Positions 54,794-63,353 of a stretch of 64,000 nt of DNA are shown here, piece by piece. Each line of letters starts with the position of its first letter. Position 1 is the stretch's first letter. The position numbers and the translations under genes were made by a program. The stretch is taken from positions 186,001-250,000 of the forward strand of contig NZ_RJUD01000113.1 in the NCBI RefSeq assembly GCF_024343675.1, read 5' to 3'. This DNA comes from Lacihabitans sp. CS3-21. Its GTDB lineage: Bacteria > Bacteroidota > Bacteroidia > Cytophagales > Spirosomataceae. The notes under the pieces are model-generated. The model was not told the DNA's origin. It ran no database searches and saw only the letters and a list, made by a program, of their open reading frames with translations.

Positions 54794-55687
54794 TCAGTTT
54801 TCTTCTTGTGTTTCAGCAACCAAAACTACTTTTTCTAACTCAATGGGTCTTGCTTCAAAATAGTTTTTTGCAGCTACTTGTGTACTTATTTTTAGAAATG
54901 TTCGGCCCAAAACAAAAACTTGTTGTACCAAAAACATCAGAAAAATGGTCAGACTAGCGTGCATTCCTATCAGTCTATCTATGCCCAAATAAACCACAGA
55001 GAGTATAATACCTAAAACAATAATCAACCAAAAAAGTGCAATGGCCGAAGGCCATTTGAAAATATAGCTGAAAGCCTTCCAGAAAGCACCGTAAGATGTA
55101 AGTGTCGGCGACTTAAATAACATCACTCTGCCATAATCGCCCATAATAACCACAAAACCAACAAAATATACAAGAATAAGCACGGGCGGAATCATCCACA
55201 AAATATAATCTTTCTCTGAGCCACCTTCGGCTATGGCCGCAAAAATGAAGAAAAACATGCCTGCCAAAGAAACCAATACCATTAAAAAAATAAACAAAAA
55301 AACCAAAAGCATAGCAAATCGTGCAAAATGCTGAGCCGAGGCTTCAAAAAAACGAGGAAACTTGAATTTTTCTTGTTCAGGGGCATCCAAAATACCTCCT
55401 GCAAAGAAGGTATTGAGCAACAGATACACTATTCCCAAAGTGAAAACTAAAGGCAAAAACGGCTGAAAGGCTTTCTGACTTTGGTGAAAAAAGTCTGTAA
55501 AAATCATAAAATCAAAGTCGGCTATAAGCTTATCCAAAGCCACCGAGGTGTAGGCTTCATTCAGAAATGTGACATAAAAAGGCCTGGCCACCAACATGGC
55601 CAGCACAAAACCAACAGCGTACATGAAAAACACCAGTAGTGGTTTTTGTGCTATTTGATTAAATGATTTGGTTATTATTCTTAGCAT
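54794..55687 (-). CDS. Multi-pass membrane protein of unknown function
   Basis: 297 aa with about six hydrophobic helices (roughly 15-37, 75-95, 120-152, 160-185, 210-235, 245-275). Nothing catalytic is seen. N-terminus KSFNQIAQKPLLVFFMYAVGFVL, then a ~35-residue loop before helix 2. It is close to the DUF2480 gene (4-bp gap), and the two are frequently neighbours in Bacteroidota as far as I recall. Not assigned. Confidence 0.75.
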   Translation of the reverse strand: MLRIITKSFNQIAQKPLLVFFMYAVGFVLAMLVARPFYVTFLNEAYTSVALDKLIADFDFMIFTDFFHQSQKAFQPFLPLVFTLGIVYLLLNTFFAGGILDAPEQEKFKFPRFFEASAQHFARFAMLLVFLFIFLMVLVSLAGMFFFIFAAIAEGGSEKDYILWMIPPVLILVYFVGFVVIMGDYGRVMLFKSPTLTSYGAFWKAFSYIFKWPSAIALFWLIIVLGIILSVVYLGIDRLIGMHASLTIFLMFLVQQVFVLGRTFLKISTQVAAKNYFEARPIELEKVVLVAETQEEN

Positions 55688-55809
55688 TTATATTCTTGCT
55701 TTATTTTCGAAAATTCACCTGGTAATATTACGAACTCACTGCGTTCGCAAATGAAAGTGTATTTTGTGTTAAATCTCTCTTTAATTCCATAAAATTCGTC
55801 TCATTTTAC

Positions 55810-56136
55810 TCACGCTAGCTTCGGATTATTCTTGTGTCTGTCAAAATCCCGCTTGGTTTTTTTTTCCAGATTTTTCACAAAAGCATCGTTCAAATCTATA
55901 CCAGTTTGATTCGCCAAACATATCAGTACAAACAACACGTCAGCCATCTCATCACCCAAATCTTTGTTTTTATCCGACTCTTTCTCTGATTGTTCCCCAT
56001 ATCGACGAGCCATTATTCTAGCCACTTCGCCCACTTCTTCCATCAATATGGCCGTATTCGTGAGTTCGTTAAAATACCTCACCCCAATGGTTTTAATCCA
56101 TTCATCTACAATACTTTGTGCTTCTTTTATCTCCAT
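55810..56136 (-). CDS. MazG-like nucleotide pyrophosphohydrolase
   Basis: 108 aa, all-helical. Motifs EEVGEVARIMARRYGE and LGDEMADVLFVLICLA give the E-x2-E and E-x2-D metal-binding sets of the MazG/YpjD fold. Such enzymes hydrolyse NTPs or dNTPs to the monophosphate and pyrophosphate. The short single-domain form is typical of the house-cleaning type. Three bp downstream of the next secreted-protein gene on the same strand. Confidence 0.88.
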   Translation of the reverse strand: MEIKEAQSIVDEWIKTIGVRYFNELTNTAILMEEVGEVARIMARRYGEQSEKESDKNKDLGDEMADVLFVLICLANQTGIDLNDAFVKNLEKKTKRDFDRHKNNPKLA

Positions 56137-56139
56137 GGA

Positions 56140-56697
56140 CTACTTTTTGGCTGGTGGCGAAATCATGATATGAGCCCTGTGTGTTCCCGGGTCCATAATC
56201 CACGGAGCACCTGGCACCACCTCTTTGAGCGGCAATCCCGTAGAGGCCGCAGTAGCCCAAGGTATATACACCACATAGCGATAATTGGCCTTTTCTAAGC
56301 TTTCACCACTCAGCATATGCAGCGTTGATGGATTCTTGGGCATTTTCAATTTGCCCTTCTTGGCCTCCGCTTCACGAATATCAAAGACCTCCTTGAACGA
56401 CTTGTTTTCCTTTTGTAATTGACGACCACGAGCCATAAAAGGCTCTAAATCTTGGTGATAACATGACACACTAAAACCCTTTTTGTTGGGATCGTCAGCC
56501 AAACAAATGTATCCACTACCTCCTTTCTGCAACTCTACCAATTCCCCATCCGCATTATAGCCCCATATTTTAGCATTTAATCTATCTGCTTCTGGCAAAG
56601 CCATTGTAGCTTCTTTAATTTGCTGCTCAGTTGGCAAAACTTGTGCAAAAGCACTTATTGAAAACAGAAAACCCAAACAAACCAATAATCTTTTCAT
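56140..56697 (-). CDS. Secreted protein of unknown function
   Basis: 185 aa from MKRLLVCLGF (56697). Signal peptide 1-18. Mature part has a GGSGYICLADDPNKKGFSVSCYHQDLEPFMARG segment and a conserved-looking PGAPWIMDPGTHRAHIMI near the C-terminus. Two Cys in the first half may be bridged. Not recognised. The start region follows the GC-rich segment at 56735-56870. Confidence 0.65.
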   Translation of the reverse strand: MKRLLVCLGFLFSISAFAQVLPTEQQIKEATMALPEADRLNAKIWGYNADGELVELQKGGSGYICLADDPNKKGFSVSCYHQDLEPFMARGRQLQKENKSFKEVFDIREAEAKKGKLKMPKNPSTLHMLSGESLEKANYRYVVYIPWATAASTGLPLKEVVPGAPWIMDPGTHRAHIMISPPAKK

Positions 56698-56734
56698 GTT
56701 ATTAAAAAATTTAAATTGATAATAAATCAGGGCG

Positions 56735-56870
56735 AATTCCATGGTCCTTTTGCATCAGACCCATGGGTCGGGCATTCTCCTTAACTCCTCGTCACCTCCT
56801 TTCGTCAGCTCCTGAAGGGGTATTGGCTCAATCCCTCTCGCAACACAAGGCTGCTTAGAAACAAAGATAG
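56735..56870 (-). ncRNA. Structured GC-rich leader or ncRNA candidate (unassigned)
   Basis: Markedly GC-richer than the surrounding intergenic DNA. On the minus strand it offers several hairpins: CCATGGGTC with GACCATGG (bulged, about 56737-56768) and GGGATTG-AGC-CAATACCC (about 56825-56845). It holds no ORF with family features and lies upstream of the secreted-protein gene. I do not recognise a known riboswitch, 4.5S, RNase P or tmRNA core. Coordinates are approximate. Confidence 0.35.
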
Positions 56871-56878
56871 CAGGTAAA

Positions 56879-56895
56879 GCGATTTTTCAAATCGC
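56879..56895. repeat. Hairpin GCGATTT-N3-AAATCGC
   Basis: Perfect 7-bp arms between the divergent genes at 56697 and 57013. The same GCGATTT/AAATCGC core recurs in the longer hairpin at 58081-58109. Confidence 0.6.
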
Positions 56896-57012
56896 AAAAA
56901 ACCATTTTCACTGATTTTCATTTCTATAAATTTGATTTGAAAATCGAAATATGTGATTAACCCATATTTTTCGTATTTTTGGCATTCAATAAAAACTAAA
57001 AATCATCATTCC

Positions 57013-57990
57013 ATGAAGCGAATAGGCTTAGTATCGGTGGCAGCTCTTTTCATAGTATTTCTAAGTTCATGGGGTATGTGGGGGCATTATGCCATCAATC
57101 AATCGGCCATATTCTCACTTCCTCAGCCTATTGCCCAGTTTTTCTATCGCCACATAGATTTTATTTCAGAAGGCGGCAACCTGCCTGATGTAAGAAAATA
57201 TAGTCACCTCAAAGATAAAGCCGAAAACCCTCGCCATTTTATAGATATTGAAGACTTTGGCAACATACCATTCGATAGTATCCGAACCCGTAAGTGGGAC
57301 GAAAAAAGTCTCCAAAAATGGGGAAATTTGCCGTGGTTTATGAGCGACACCTACAAAAGTCTTGTAAATTCCATGAAAACCGGTCGTCGTACCGAAACCT
57401 TGTTTTCAGCTGCTGAGCTAGGTCACTATTTAGCCGATGCTCACATGCCTCTTCATACTTCGTCCAATCACGATGGCCAACTTACCAACCAAAGAGGTAT
57501 TCATGCACATTGGGAAGCCCTTTTGGTAGAACGCTATGCCAAAGGTTATAATTTGAAAGTAGCACCAGCCACTTATATTACCAATGTTGACGCCGAAATT
57601 TGGAATATCATCAGAGACACCCACAGCCTCGTAGACACACTTTTGGCAATAGACCGTAAACTAAGAAGTGAATTCCCAGCCGAGCAACTTTACGAAAAAG
57701 ACAAAGACGGCAAAGTGGTAAAGAACAAATTCGGTCAGTGGGTATTTACCAAAGAATATTCAGAATTGCTACACAAGTCGCTCAACGGCATGGTAGAAAA
57801 ACAAATGCGAAAATCTATTCAACAAGTAAGCAACTTTTGGTACACTGCTTGGGTAGATGCCGGTAAGCCAGATTTATTGGCCATGGAACAACCCGAACTT
57901 TTGAAAAGAACCAATAAACAGTACAAAAAAGACGTCAAAATCTGGCAAGGTGGACAATTACCTTATCAGTACATGGAGAAAGAATATTAG
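57013..57990 (+). CDS. Zinc-dependent phospholipase C/S1-P1 nuclease-like protein
   Basis: 325 aa from MKRIGLVSV (57013); a GTG 60 bp upstream is in frame but precedes the signal peptide. Signal peptide ~1-22, then WGMWGHYAINQSAIF (first metal-binding Trp/His), HFIDIEDF, GHYLADAHMPLHTSSNHDG and HAHWE. The H-x3-D-x-H-x2-L-H and H-x3-E sets form the trinuclear zinc site of the PLC/S1-P1 fold. Exported hydrolase of phosphodiesters (phospholipid or nucleic acid); which one is not determined. Confidence 0.85.
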   Translation: MKRIGLVSVAALFIVFLSSWGMWGHYAINQSAIFSLPQPIAQFFYRHIDFISEGGNLPDVRKYSHLKDKAENPRHFIDIEDFGNIPFDSIRTRKWDEKSLQKWGNLPWFMSDTYKSLVNSMKTGRRTETLFSAAELGHYLADAHMPLHTSSNHDGQLTNQRGIHAHWEALLVERYAKGYNLKVAPATYITNVDAEIWNIIRDTHSLVDTLLAIDRKLRSEFPAEQLYEKDKDGKVVKNKFGQWVFTKEYSELLHKSLNGMVEKQMRKSIQQVSNFWYTAWVDAGKPDLLAMEQPELLKRTNKQYKKDVKIWQGGQLPYQYMEKEY

Positions 57991-58080
57991 TAGTGCGACT
58001 TTTTATGCCGACATAAATTCAAATCGGCTCTACGCTATTTTTTCAATTTTCGGTTTATAAACCAAAGTTATTATAAGCTA

Positions 58081-58109
58081 GTAGCAGCGATTTTCCAAAT
58101 CGCTGCTAC
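58081..58109. repeat. Perfect 13-bp hairpin (GTAGCAGCGATTT arms)
   Basis: Arms 58081-58093 and 58097-58109, loop 3 nt, in the gap between convergent genes. It reaches into the stop codon of the YdjC-type gene. No T-run on either side, so not a typical terminator. Confidence 0.75.
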
Positions 58110-59098
58110 TTCAATTCTTTCCTTCTTTTTCCCACCTCTCTCCAAGTAGTCAATATAATCTTGTTATCTGCCAAATACTTCTTAAAAACTGGATCCATCA
58201 TGGTCATAGCGTCACCTTTACGCACTATTCCTGAGTCCGAAATATGCTTAAATATTTCCGAGGGCCAAGTGCAATGCATGATCACCATGGTTAAACCTGG
58301 TTTAAGACTTTCTATAGTTTCTATATATTTCTTGGTTTTTGAGGCTAATAGCTCAGCTTCTGAGCAGTCTTTTTTGCCTTCTGGACAACCCCATCCATAA
58401 GATACATTGTGCAAATCGTCAATCACCGGCAGACCAGCTGCCCACAATTGTTTACCAACAGCCGTGGTCATTTCTATGGTTAATCCTGCATCTTTTTCAG
58501 TTTGTAAAATCATAGAATTGTGTCCGCCGGGAAACATCACTGGTATTTTTTCTTCCATGGCCACTTTCAGATATCTTTCTAAGAAGTCTTTTCTCGCAAA
58601 AACCGTCCCCATATGCGTGTCCAAATGTGTCGGCTCCCAACCCATGGTGCGAGAGCGGTCTAGCTGGGCTCTTATTTCTTTTTCTATTTCATCTGGCGTG
58701 GCATTGGTGGCTGTTGCTCTTACGCTTGGCCACATGGCACCTTGTTTATCTACCAAACCCGGTACGGCAGGCTTGCCCATCAATGGCCCCCATCGGTAGC
58801 CTTTCCATTCAGAAGTAAGAGTTAAATGAAGCCCTGCATCTGTTTGAGGGTGGGTTTCAAGATACTTGAAAAAATCTGGAATCCAAGGACAGGGCATCAT
58901 CATACTCAATGAATTGGCCACGCCTTCTTCCATAGCTTTTATGGCTCCAAGGTTAGAATCATACGACATCCCCACATCATCGATATGTAAAATGAGGACT
59001 TTGGAGCCTTTAGGAAAACCCAATTTCTCGGCATAAGTGGGTTCTTGGGCAAAGATATTTTGAGAAAATAGAAGTAGAATGAAGAGTATTTTTTTCAT
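58106..59098 (-). CDS. YdjC/ChbG-type carbohydrate deacetylase, secreted
   Basis: 330 aa from MKKILFILLLF (59098). Signal peptide ~1-17. Motifs: LHIDDVGMSYDSN (metal-binding Asp-Asp), DAGLHLTLTSEW (His), THLDTHMGT (H-x-D-x-H pair), CTWPSEIF. These give the metal site of the ChbG/HpnK (YdjC-like) deacetylases, which remove N-acetyl or O-acetyl groups from chitooligosaccharides or related sugars. Exported, unlike the cytosolic ChbG. Substrate unknown. Monocistronic. Confidence 0.88.
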   Translation of the reverse strand: MKKILFILLLFSQNIFAQEPTYAEKLGFPKGSKVLILHIDDVGMSYDSNLGAIKAMEEGVANSLSMMMPCPWIPDFFKYLETHPQTDAGLHLTLTSEWKGYRWGPLMGKPAVPGLVDKQGAMWPSVRATATNATPDEIEKEIRAQLDRSRTMGWEPTHLDTHMGTVFARKDFLERYLKVAMEEKIPVMFPGGHNSMILQTEKDAGLTIEMTTAVGKQLWAAGLPVIDDLHNVSYGWGCPEGKKDCSEAELLASKTKKYIETIESLKPGLTMVIMHCTWPSEIFKHISDSGIVRKGDAMTMMDPVFKKYLADNKIILTTWREVGKRRKELK

Positions 59099-59217
59099 TG
59101 AAGGTTGATGTTTGGGTTGAATATTTATATGGTTTTTAAAGGTAATCAAATTTTACTTTTGGTGCAAAATATTGGCAATCGGGTATGGAGATGTTTTTGA
59201 GAACACAACCATTTGCT

Positions 59218-62200
59218 TCACTTTTTAATTCTAAACACCAAAAACAGAGCGGAAAGTCCAATTAAACCCATCAAAATCCAAAGCCAATATTTTGTGATTT
59301 CCAAAGGCTCAGTGTTGCCATTTACTACAAAACCTGCCCAAAAATATGGGTGAGCTTTAAGTGGATTTTTACTAATAAATGTTTTCTTGGCATTGCTCAG
59401 TGCCTCATCTTTGTATTGTCCTTCTTTGAGGTTTTTGTAAAAATCAATGATGATCTCCGCAGTCTCTTTGTCAGGTACTTGCCAAAGGCTGTAAACCGAA
59501 GATTGAACACCCGCATAAGTCAATGCACGAGAAATACTCATGATACCTTCCCCAGATTTTAAAATGCCATTTCCAGTATCGCAGGCACTTAAAACTGCCA
59601 TTTTTGCGGGAAAATTGAGACTGTACAACTCCGAAAAAAAGAGTTTCTCGTTGTTTGAGAAGACTAAACAAGACTTATTGAAATCATCCTCAAAGAGTTG
59701 AGAATGCATAGAAAAATGAAAGATTCCAAACTTGTCTATTGAACTCAAAAACCTTGCTTTGGTAGCTTCATGATTTTTTACAGTTTCACCTCCAAACATA
59801 CTGGCTATGGCTGTAGCTTCCTCACGAGCAAATTTTAAATCCGCAAAACCAGCCCTAACCAAACTTACCTCTGATTGGTTGTATTGTGGCGAAAAAGCGA
59901 TGAGTTTTTTATTGGATATATCTATATTATTCTGCTGGTTAAACAACCAAATGGATAAAGAATAATGGTAGGAAAGTTGATTTTTCAAAACAATGAACTG
60001 CTTGGATTGCGGATCAATGAGCGATTCGAAAGGCAAATAACTCAAAAAACCTTCTGGGATAATGCTGATTTTAGGAGTTGAAGAATAAAAACCCAAATTT
60101 CTGCAAAGGGCAATGGCATTTGTCTGATAGTCAGCATTTATGTTTTTGGTTTTGGTCAGAAAAGCTTCCATCTGTGGTTTTAATGCACTTACCAAACCAA
60201 GTTTTTTTATCTCTAGATGGTTCTTGCTCAAATTCAAAACATATACGTGTTCGTTTCCGATATAATATTTTAAAATGGATTCGTCATTTTTGAGATTCGC
60301 AAGTACTTCGTTTACATCAAAATTAAGAACAGATATTTCTCTTATGGCCCGGTATGTTTCTGATGTACTTTCGAGTAATTTATTTATTTTATTCTCCAAA
60401 GTGTTAATCTTCAAGTTGTTTTTTGAGATAAGCTCCTTATCTGTAAGAACAAGGTTTTTATAATAGTTTAACTCTCCTTCGAGATCTTTTATTTGTGAGG
60501 CCGTGCGTAGATGGGCATTATCAGGCTTATAGGCTTTTTTGAGGTATTCTTTAAAAAGATGTTGTGAAGAATTCTCCTCAATCGAATTGATGTATTCTAT
60601 GAGCTCTACTTTTGAAAGTTTTTTCTCCGTGGCGGTGCTCAGCAAACCTTCTATTATTTCAGAATGGTATTCGTTTAAGGTTTCATTATATTCACCTTTT
60701 TGATAGTATTCAAAAAACAACTTGGAGGCGATTTTATACAGCTTTTCGGCTTGAATTAAGTCTTTTTTATTTTTTGTTACTTTGTAATTCTTTAAATATA
60801 CCTCTCCACTTTTTGTAAAAACCTTGATGAAATTCAAGGAAACAATCTCCTTAACGTCTTTAAATTCTATTTTTTCAAGTGACTTACTTTTTTTAGAAAG
60901 CTCAAAAACCAAGTCCTCTAAATTCTGTTTGACATCTTTTATCGCCGCTGGATAAAGGTTAAGGCTTAAATTTATGTCAGCCCGCATTGCCTTTAAAGTA
61001 AACTTACTAGAACTGAAGTTTTCAGGATTGATATTCTGTATGGCTAATTCTATGAATTTGAGAGCGTTGGGATAGTCTTTTAATTCATTATATATCTTCG
61101 AAATCTTTGAGTAACCCATCATTTGATGGTGGTTTGATTTGTATTTGTTCGCCACAGATAGTGTTTTTTTGGCTAATTGAAGTGCTTCATTGTATTTTTT
61201 TTCTTGGATATAATACTCTAATATTTCGTCGGAGGATTGAAGAAAGTATCGCAGGTCTTTGGGGTTATCGTAGGAGAAAATAGGGTCTTTTATCAGACTG
61301 GTCAATAATAGATTTGCCTTTTCCAATTCTTTATTAATCAGGTGAATTCGAATATTGTTGAGAACATAACTTTTTTTGGCTTCAAAATAGGTTGGTAGTT
61401 TTTTACTTTCTTCGGTGGAATACTTTTTTAGATAATGTGCATTGAGTATTATGTTGGCCTGCTGGGCTTTGGCATAATCTCCATAACCAATATATTGATA
61501 TGTCAGATTTTGATAAACCGTAATCAAGTAATCTTTACGATCAAATTCGGTTTTGTGAACTTTCTCCCAAATATTAGCTGCTTTTGTGTAATACGTTATC
61601 GCATTTTTTTCATTACCTACTTCGCTGTATGCATAGGCTAAATTATTATATGTCAAGGCCGTATGCGTACTCACTTCGCCAAACTGCCTGATGTATTGAC
61701 CCAAAGATGTTTTGTAGTAAGATATGGCCTCAAAATTTTTGTCATTGGTATCATATAGATAGCCCAAATCGTAAAGATAATCCGTTCGAGATTCAAGCAT
61801 AGCTTGGTTAAAATCTTTAATTTCTAAGCCCTTTAGTGCAAAAGTTAGAGCCGCTGACCAATCGCCGGAATAGGCTATATAGTGGTACTTGGCCGTGTAA
61901 AAATTAAGTAAAAGTGTGGTTTCGTATGGTTTCCTGTTTTTTAAAGCAGACAGGTTTTTTATTCCTAATTCAACGTTTTTTATGAGTTCGTCATCGCTCA
62001 ATTTGAAATCAAATAGCAATATGTAGTTGTCTATAAAGTTTTTTTCAGAACTGCTAAGAGATTTGTTACTTTTAAGAGATAAAGACGCGGCTTTCGCAGC
62101 TTTATAATCCGATTTATCATCTAAGTCGTAAATTTTTTTCAAACCGTCAGCGAATACTTTGGATTGCGAAATTGCGGTATTGCTTGAAAAAAGAAAAAGT

Positions 62201-62238
62201 AGAAAGAATATAGAAAACGAACCTAAAATTTTTGTCAT
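59218..62238 (-). CDS. TPR - CHAT protease protein, secreted/membrane-anchored
   Basis: 1006 aa from MTKILGSFS (62238). Signal peptide ~1-22; about a dozen TPR helix pairs (~25-500; for example HTALTYNNLAYAYSEVGNEKNAITYYTKAANIWEK), a coiled coil (~580-625), then a caspase-like CHAT domain (~690-970) with catalytic His in FHFSMHSQL and Cys in VLSACDTGNG. A C-terminal helix (YWLWILMGLIGLSALFLVF) and a short basic tail anchor it. The layout is that of Bacteroidota secreted CHAT proteins; target unknown. It ends the run of minus-strand genes with DUF4412 and the partial gene. Confidence 0.88.
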   Translation of the reverse strand: MTKILGSFSIFFLLFLFSSNTAISQSKVFADGLKKIYDLDDKSDYKAAKAASLSLKSNKSLSSSEKNFIDNYILLFDFKLSDDELIKNVELGIKNLSALKNRKPYETTLLLNFYTAKYHYIAYSGDWSAALTFALKGLEIKDFNQAMLESRTDYLYDLGYLYDTNDKNFEAISYYKTSLGQYIRQFGEVSTHTALTYNNLAYAYSEVGNEKNAITYYTKAANIWEKVHKTEFDRKDYLITVYQNLTYQYIGYGDYAKAQQANIILNAHYLKKYSTEESKKLPTYFEAKKSYVLNNIRIHLINKELEKANLLLTSLIKDPIFSYDNPKDLRYFLQSSDEILEYYIQEKKYNEALQLAKKTLSVANKYKSNHHQMMGYSKISKIYNELKDYPNALKFIELAIQNINPENFSSSKFTLKAMRADINLSLNLYPAAIKDVKQNLEDLVFELSKKSKSLEKIEFKDVKEIVSLNFIKVFTKSGEVYLKNYKVTKNKKDLIQAEKLYKIASKLFFEYYQKGEYNETLNEYHSEIIEGLLSTATEKKLSKVELIEYINSIEENSSQHLFKEYLKKAYKPDNAHLRTASQIKDLEGELNYYKNLVLTDKELISKNNLKINTLENKINKLLESTSETYRAIREISVLNFDVNEVLANLKNDESILKYYIGNEHVYVLNLSKNHLEIKKLGLVSALKPQMEAFLTKTKNINADYQTNAIALCRNLGFYSSTPKISIIPEGFLSYLPFESLIDPQSKQFIVLKNQLSYHYSLSIWLFNQQNNIDISNKKLIAFSPQYNQSEVSLVRAGFADLKFAREEATAIASMFGGETVKNHEATKARFLSSIDKFGIFHFSMHSQLFEDDFNKSCLVFSNNEKLFFSELYSLNFPAKMAVLSACDTGNGILKSGEGIMSISRALTYAGVQSSVYSLWQVPDKETAEIIIDFYKNLKEGQYKDEALSNAKKTFISKNPLKAHPYFWAGFVVNGNTEPLEITKYWLWILMGLIGLSALFLVFRIKK

Positions 62239-62316
62239 TTTGTTGAGAGATATAACGAAAAATACTTGATTTCTACACAAAGTAAAAATCAAGTATCTAT
62301 TTAATTTGTTTTAAAT

Positions 62317-63264
62317 TTAAAACAAAGATTTGTAAGATGAGGTATCGAAGGTAGATTTATCCGAAAGTTTCACTTCCTCTATCTCCATATCCACGGTATT
62401 TCCATTTTCGGCTTTTACACTATAGCCCAACACCGCACGACCTTCTTTGGCCATTCTGGCTAGTTCGGGATGTGCATAATAGGCCATGTAGTTTTTCAGA
62501 GCACTTTTACCGCCCATTCCTCCCGAGCCATAACCCATTTTTTGTCCCAATTTCGCAAACTCACCAACACGACTCTGGCTTATCCACATCAATACCTCGT
62601 CCTTAGATTCTTGGTCCTCAACTTTATAACCGTCACATTTGTAACCCGCTATAGTTTTGGTTTCCGAGGTTTTGGTGATTTTTATTTGCTCATCTTTTTC
62701 AGTGGCATATTGTTCTAGCTTATCAGGTTTGAAACCAATGGCCATCAGGTTTTTGGTACCGTTGTTGTTCGTAAAAGTAAACATCTTGTTTTGCTCCAAG
62801 TCCATCACAATCATGTCCATATTGCCAGAGGCTTTTTGCATATCTGGGTTTGATGCTCCTATAAACTTTATCCCTACGGCCTTATCATCAGCACCAAAAA
62901 AGTATTTGTTTTGCATGACGTTTTGTGTTTTTTTCTTGGGTTCAGTCATGGTCATTTTCATGGTCATTGAAGACACAAAACTGTAAGAGGTTTTTGGTTT
63001 TCCTCCGAATGAAAATCCACCAAATCCACCACTAGACTTTTCCTCTTTTGGCTCCTTAGCAACCGGTTTTTCTTTAGAATTTTCGGTTTTTGTGGTAGTT
63101 TCTTCCTTTTTCTTGGTTTTAAAAAGGCCATCAAAGGCTTTGTCAAAAGCCGCCTCAGCTTTTTTAAGTGGATCTTCTTCCTTCTTTTTTTCGGTCTCTT
63201 TTTCTTGACTCCATCCTGCAAAAGAAAAGGCCGAAAGCACGATTAGCAACAAATATTTTTTCAT
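62317..63264 (-). CDS. DUF4412 domain secreted protein
   Basis: 315 aa. Signal peptide 1-19, then a strongly charged Lys/Glu/Thr linker (~20-80), a Gly-rich GGFGGFSFGG patch, and a DUF4412 beta-rich domain (~90-310) with SYSFVSSMTMKMTM, FTFTNNNGTKNLMAIG and TIAGYKCDGYKVED. The family is extracytoplasmic, of unknown function. It lies 79 bp upstream of the CHAT-TPR gene on the same strand and may be co-transcribed with it. Confidence 0.8.
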   Translation of the reverse strand: MKKYLLLIVLSAFSFAGWSQEKETEKKKEEDPLKKAEAAFDKAFDGLFKTKKKEETTTKTENSKEKPVAKEPKEEKSSGGFGGFSFGGKPKTSYSFVSSMTMKMTMTEPKKKTQNVMQNKYFFGADDKAVGIKFIGASNPDMQKASGNMDMIVMDLEQNKMFTFTNNNGTKNLMAIGFKPDKLEQYATEKDEQIKITKTSETKTIAGYKCDGYKVEDQESKDEVLMWISQSRVGEFAKLGQKMGYGSGGMGGKSALKNYMAYYAHPELARMAKEGRAVLGYSVKAENGNTVDMEIEEVKLSDKSTFDTSSYKSLF

Positions 63265-63353
63265 TTTTGAGTGATAATTTATTATTCCAAAATATAACGT
63301 ATTGGGCCAAGAAAGCCAAGTTAAATTTTAGAATTTTATTTTGTGACAGAACT

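Noticed and set aside
56735-56870. 4.5S RNA, tmRNA or RNase P RNA
   Set aside because: None of their conserved cores (for example GGAAGGAAGCAGCC for 4.5S RNA or GAGGAAAGTCC for RNase P) is visible on either strand.
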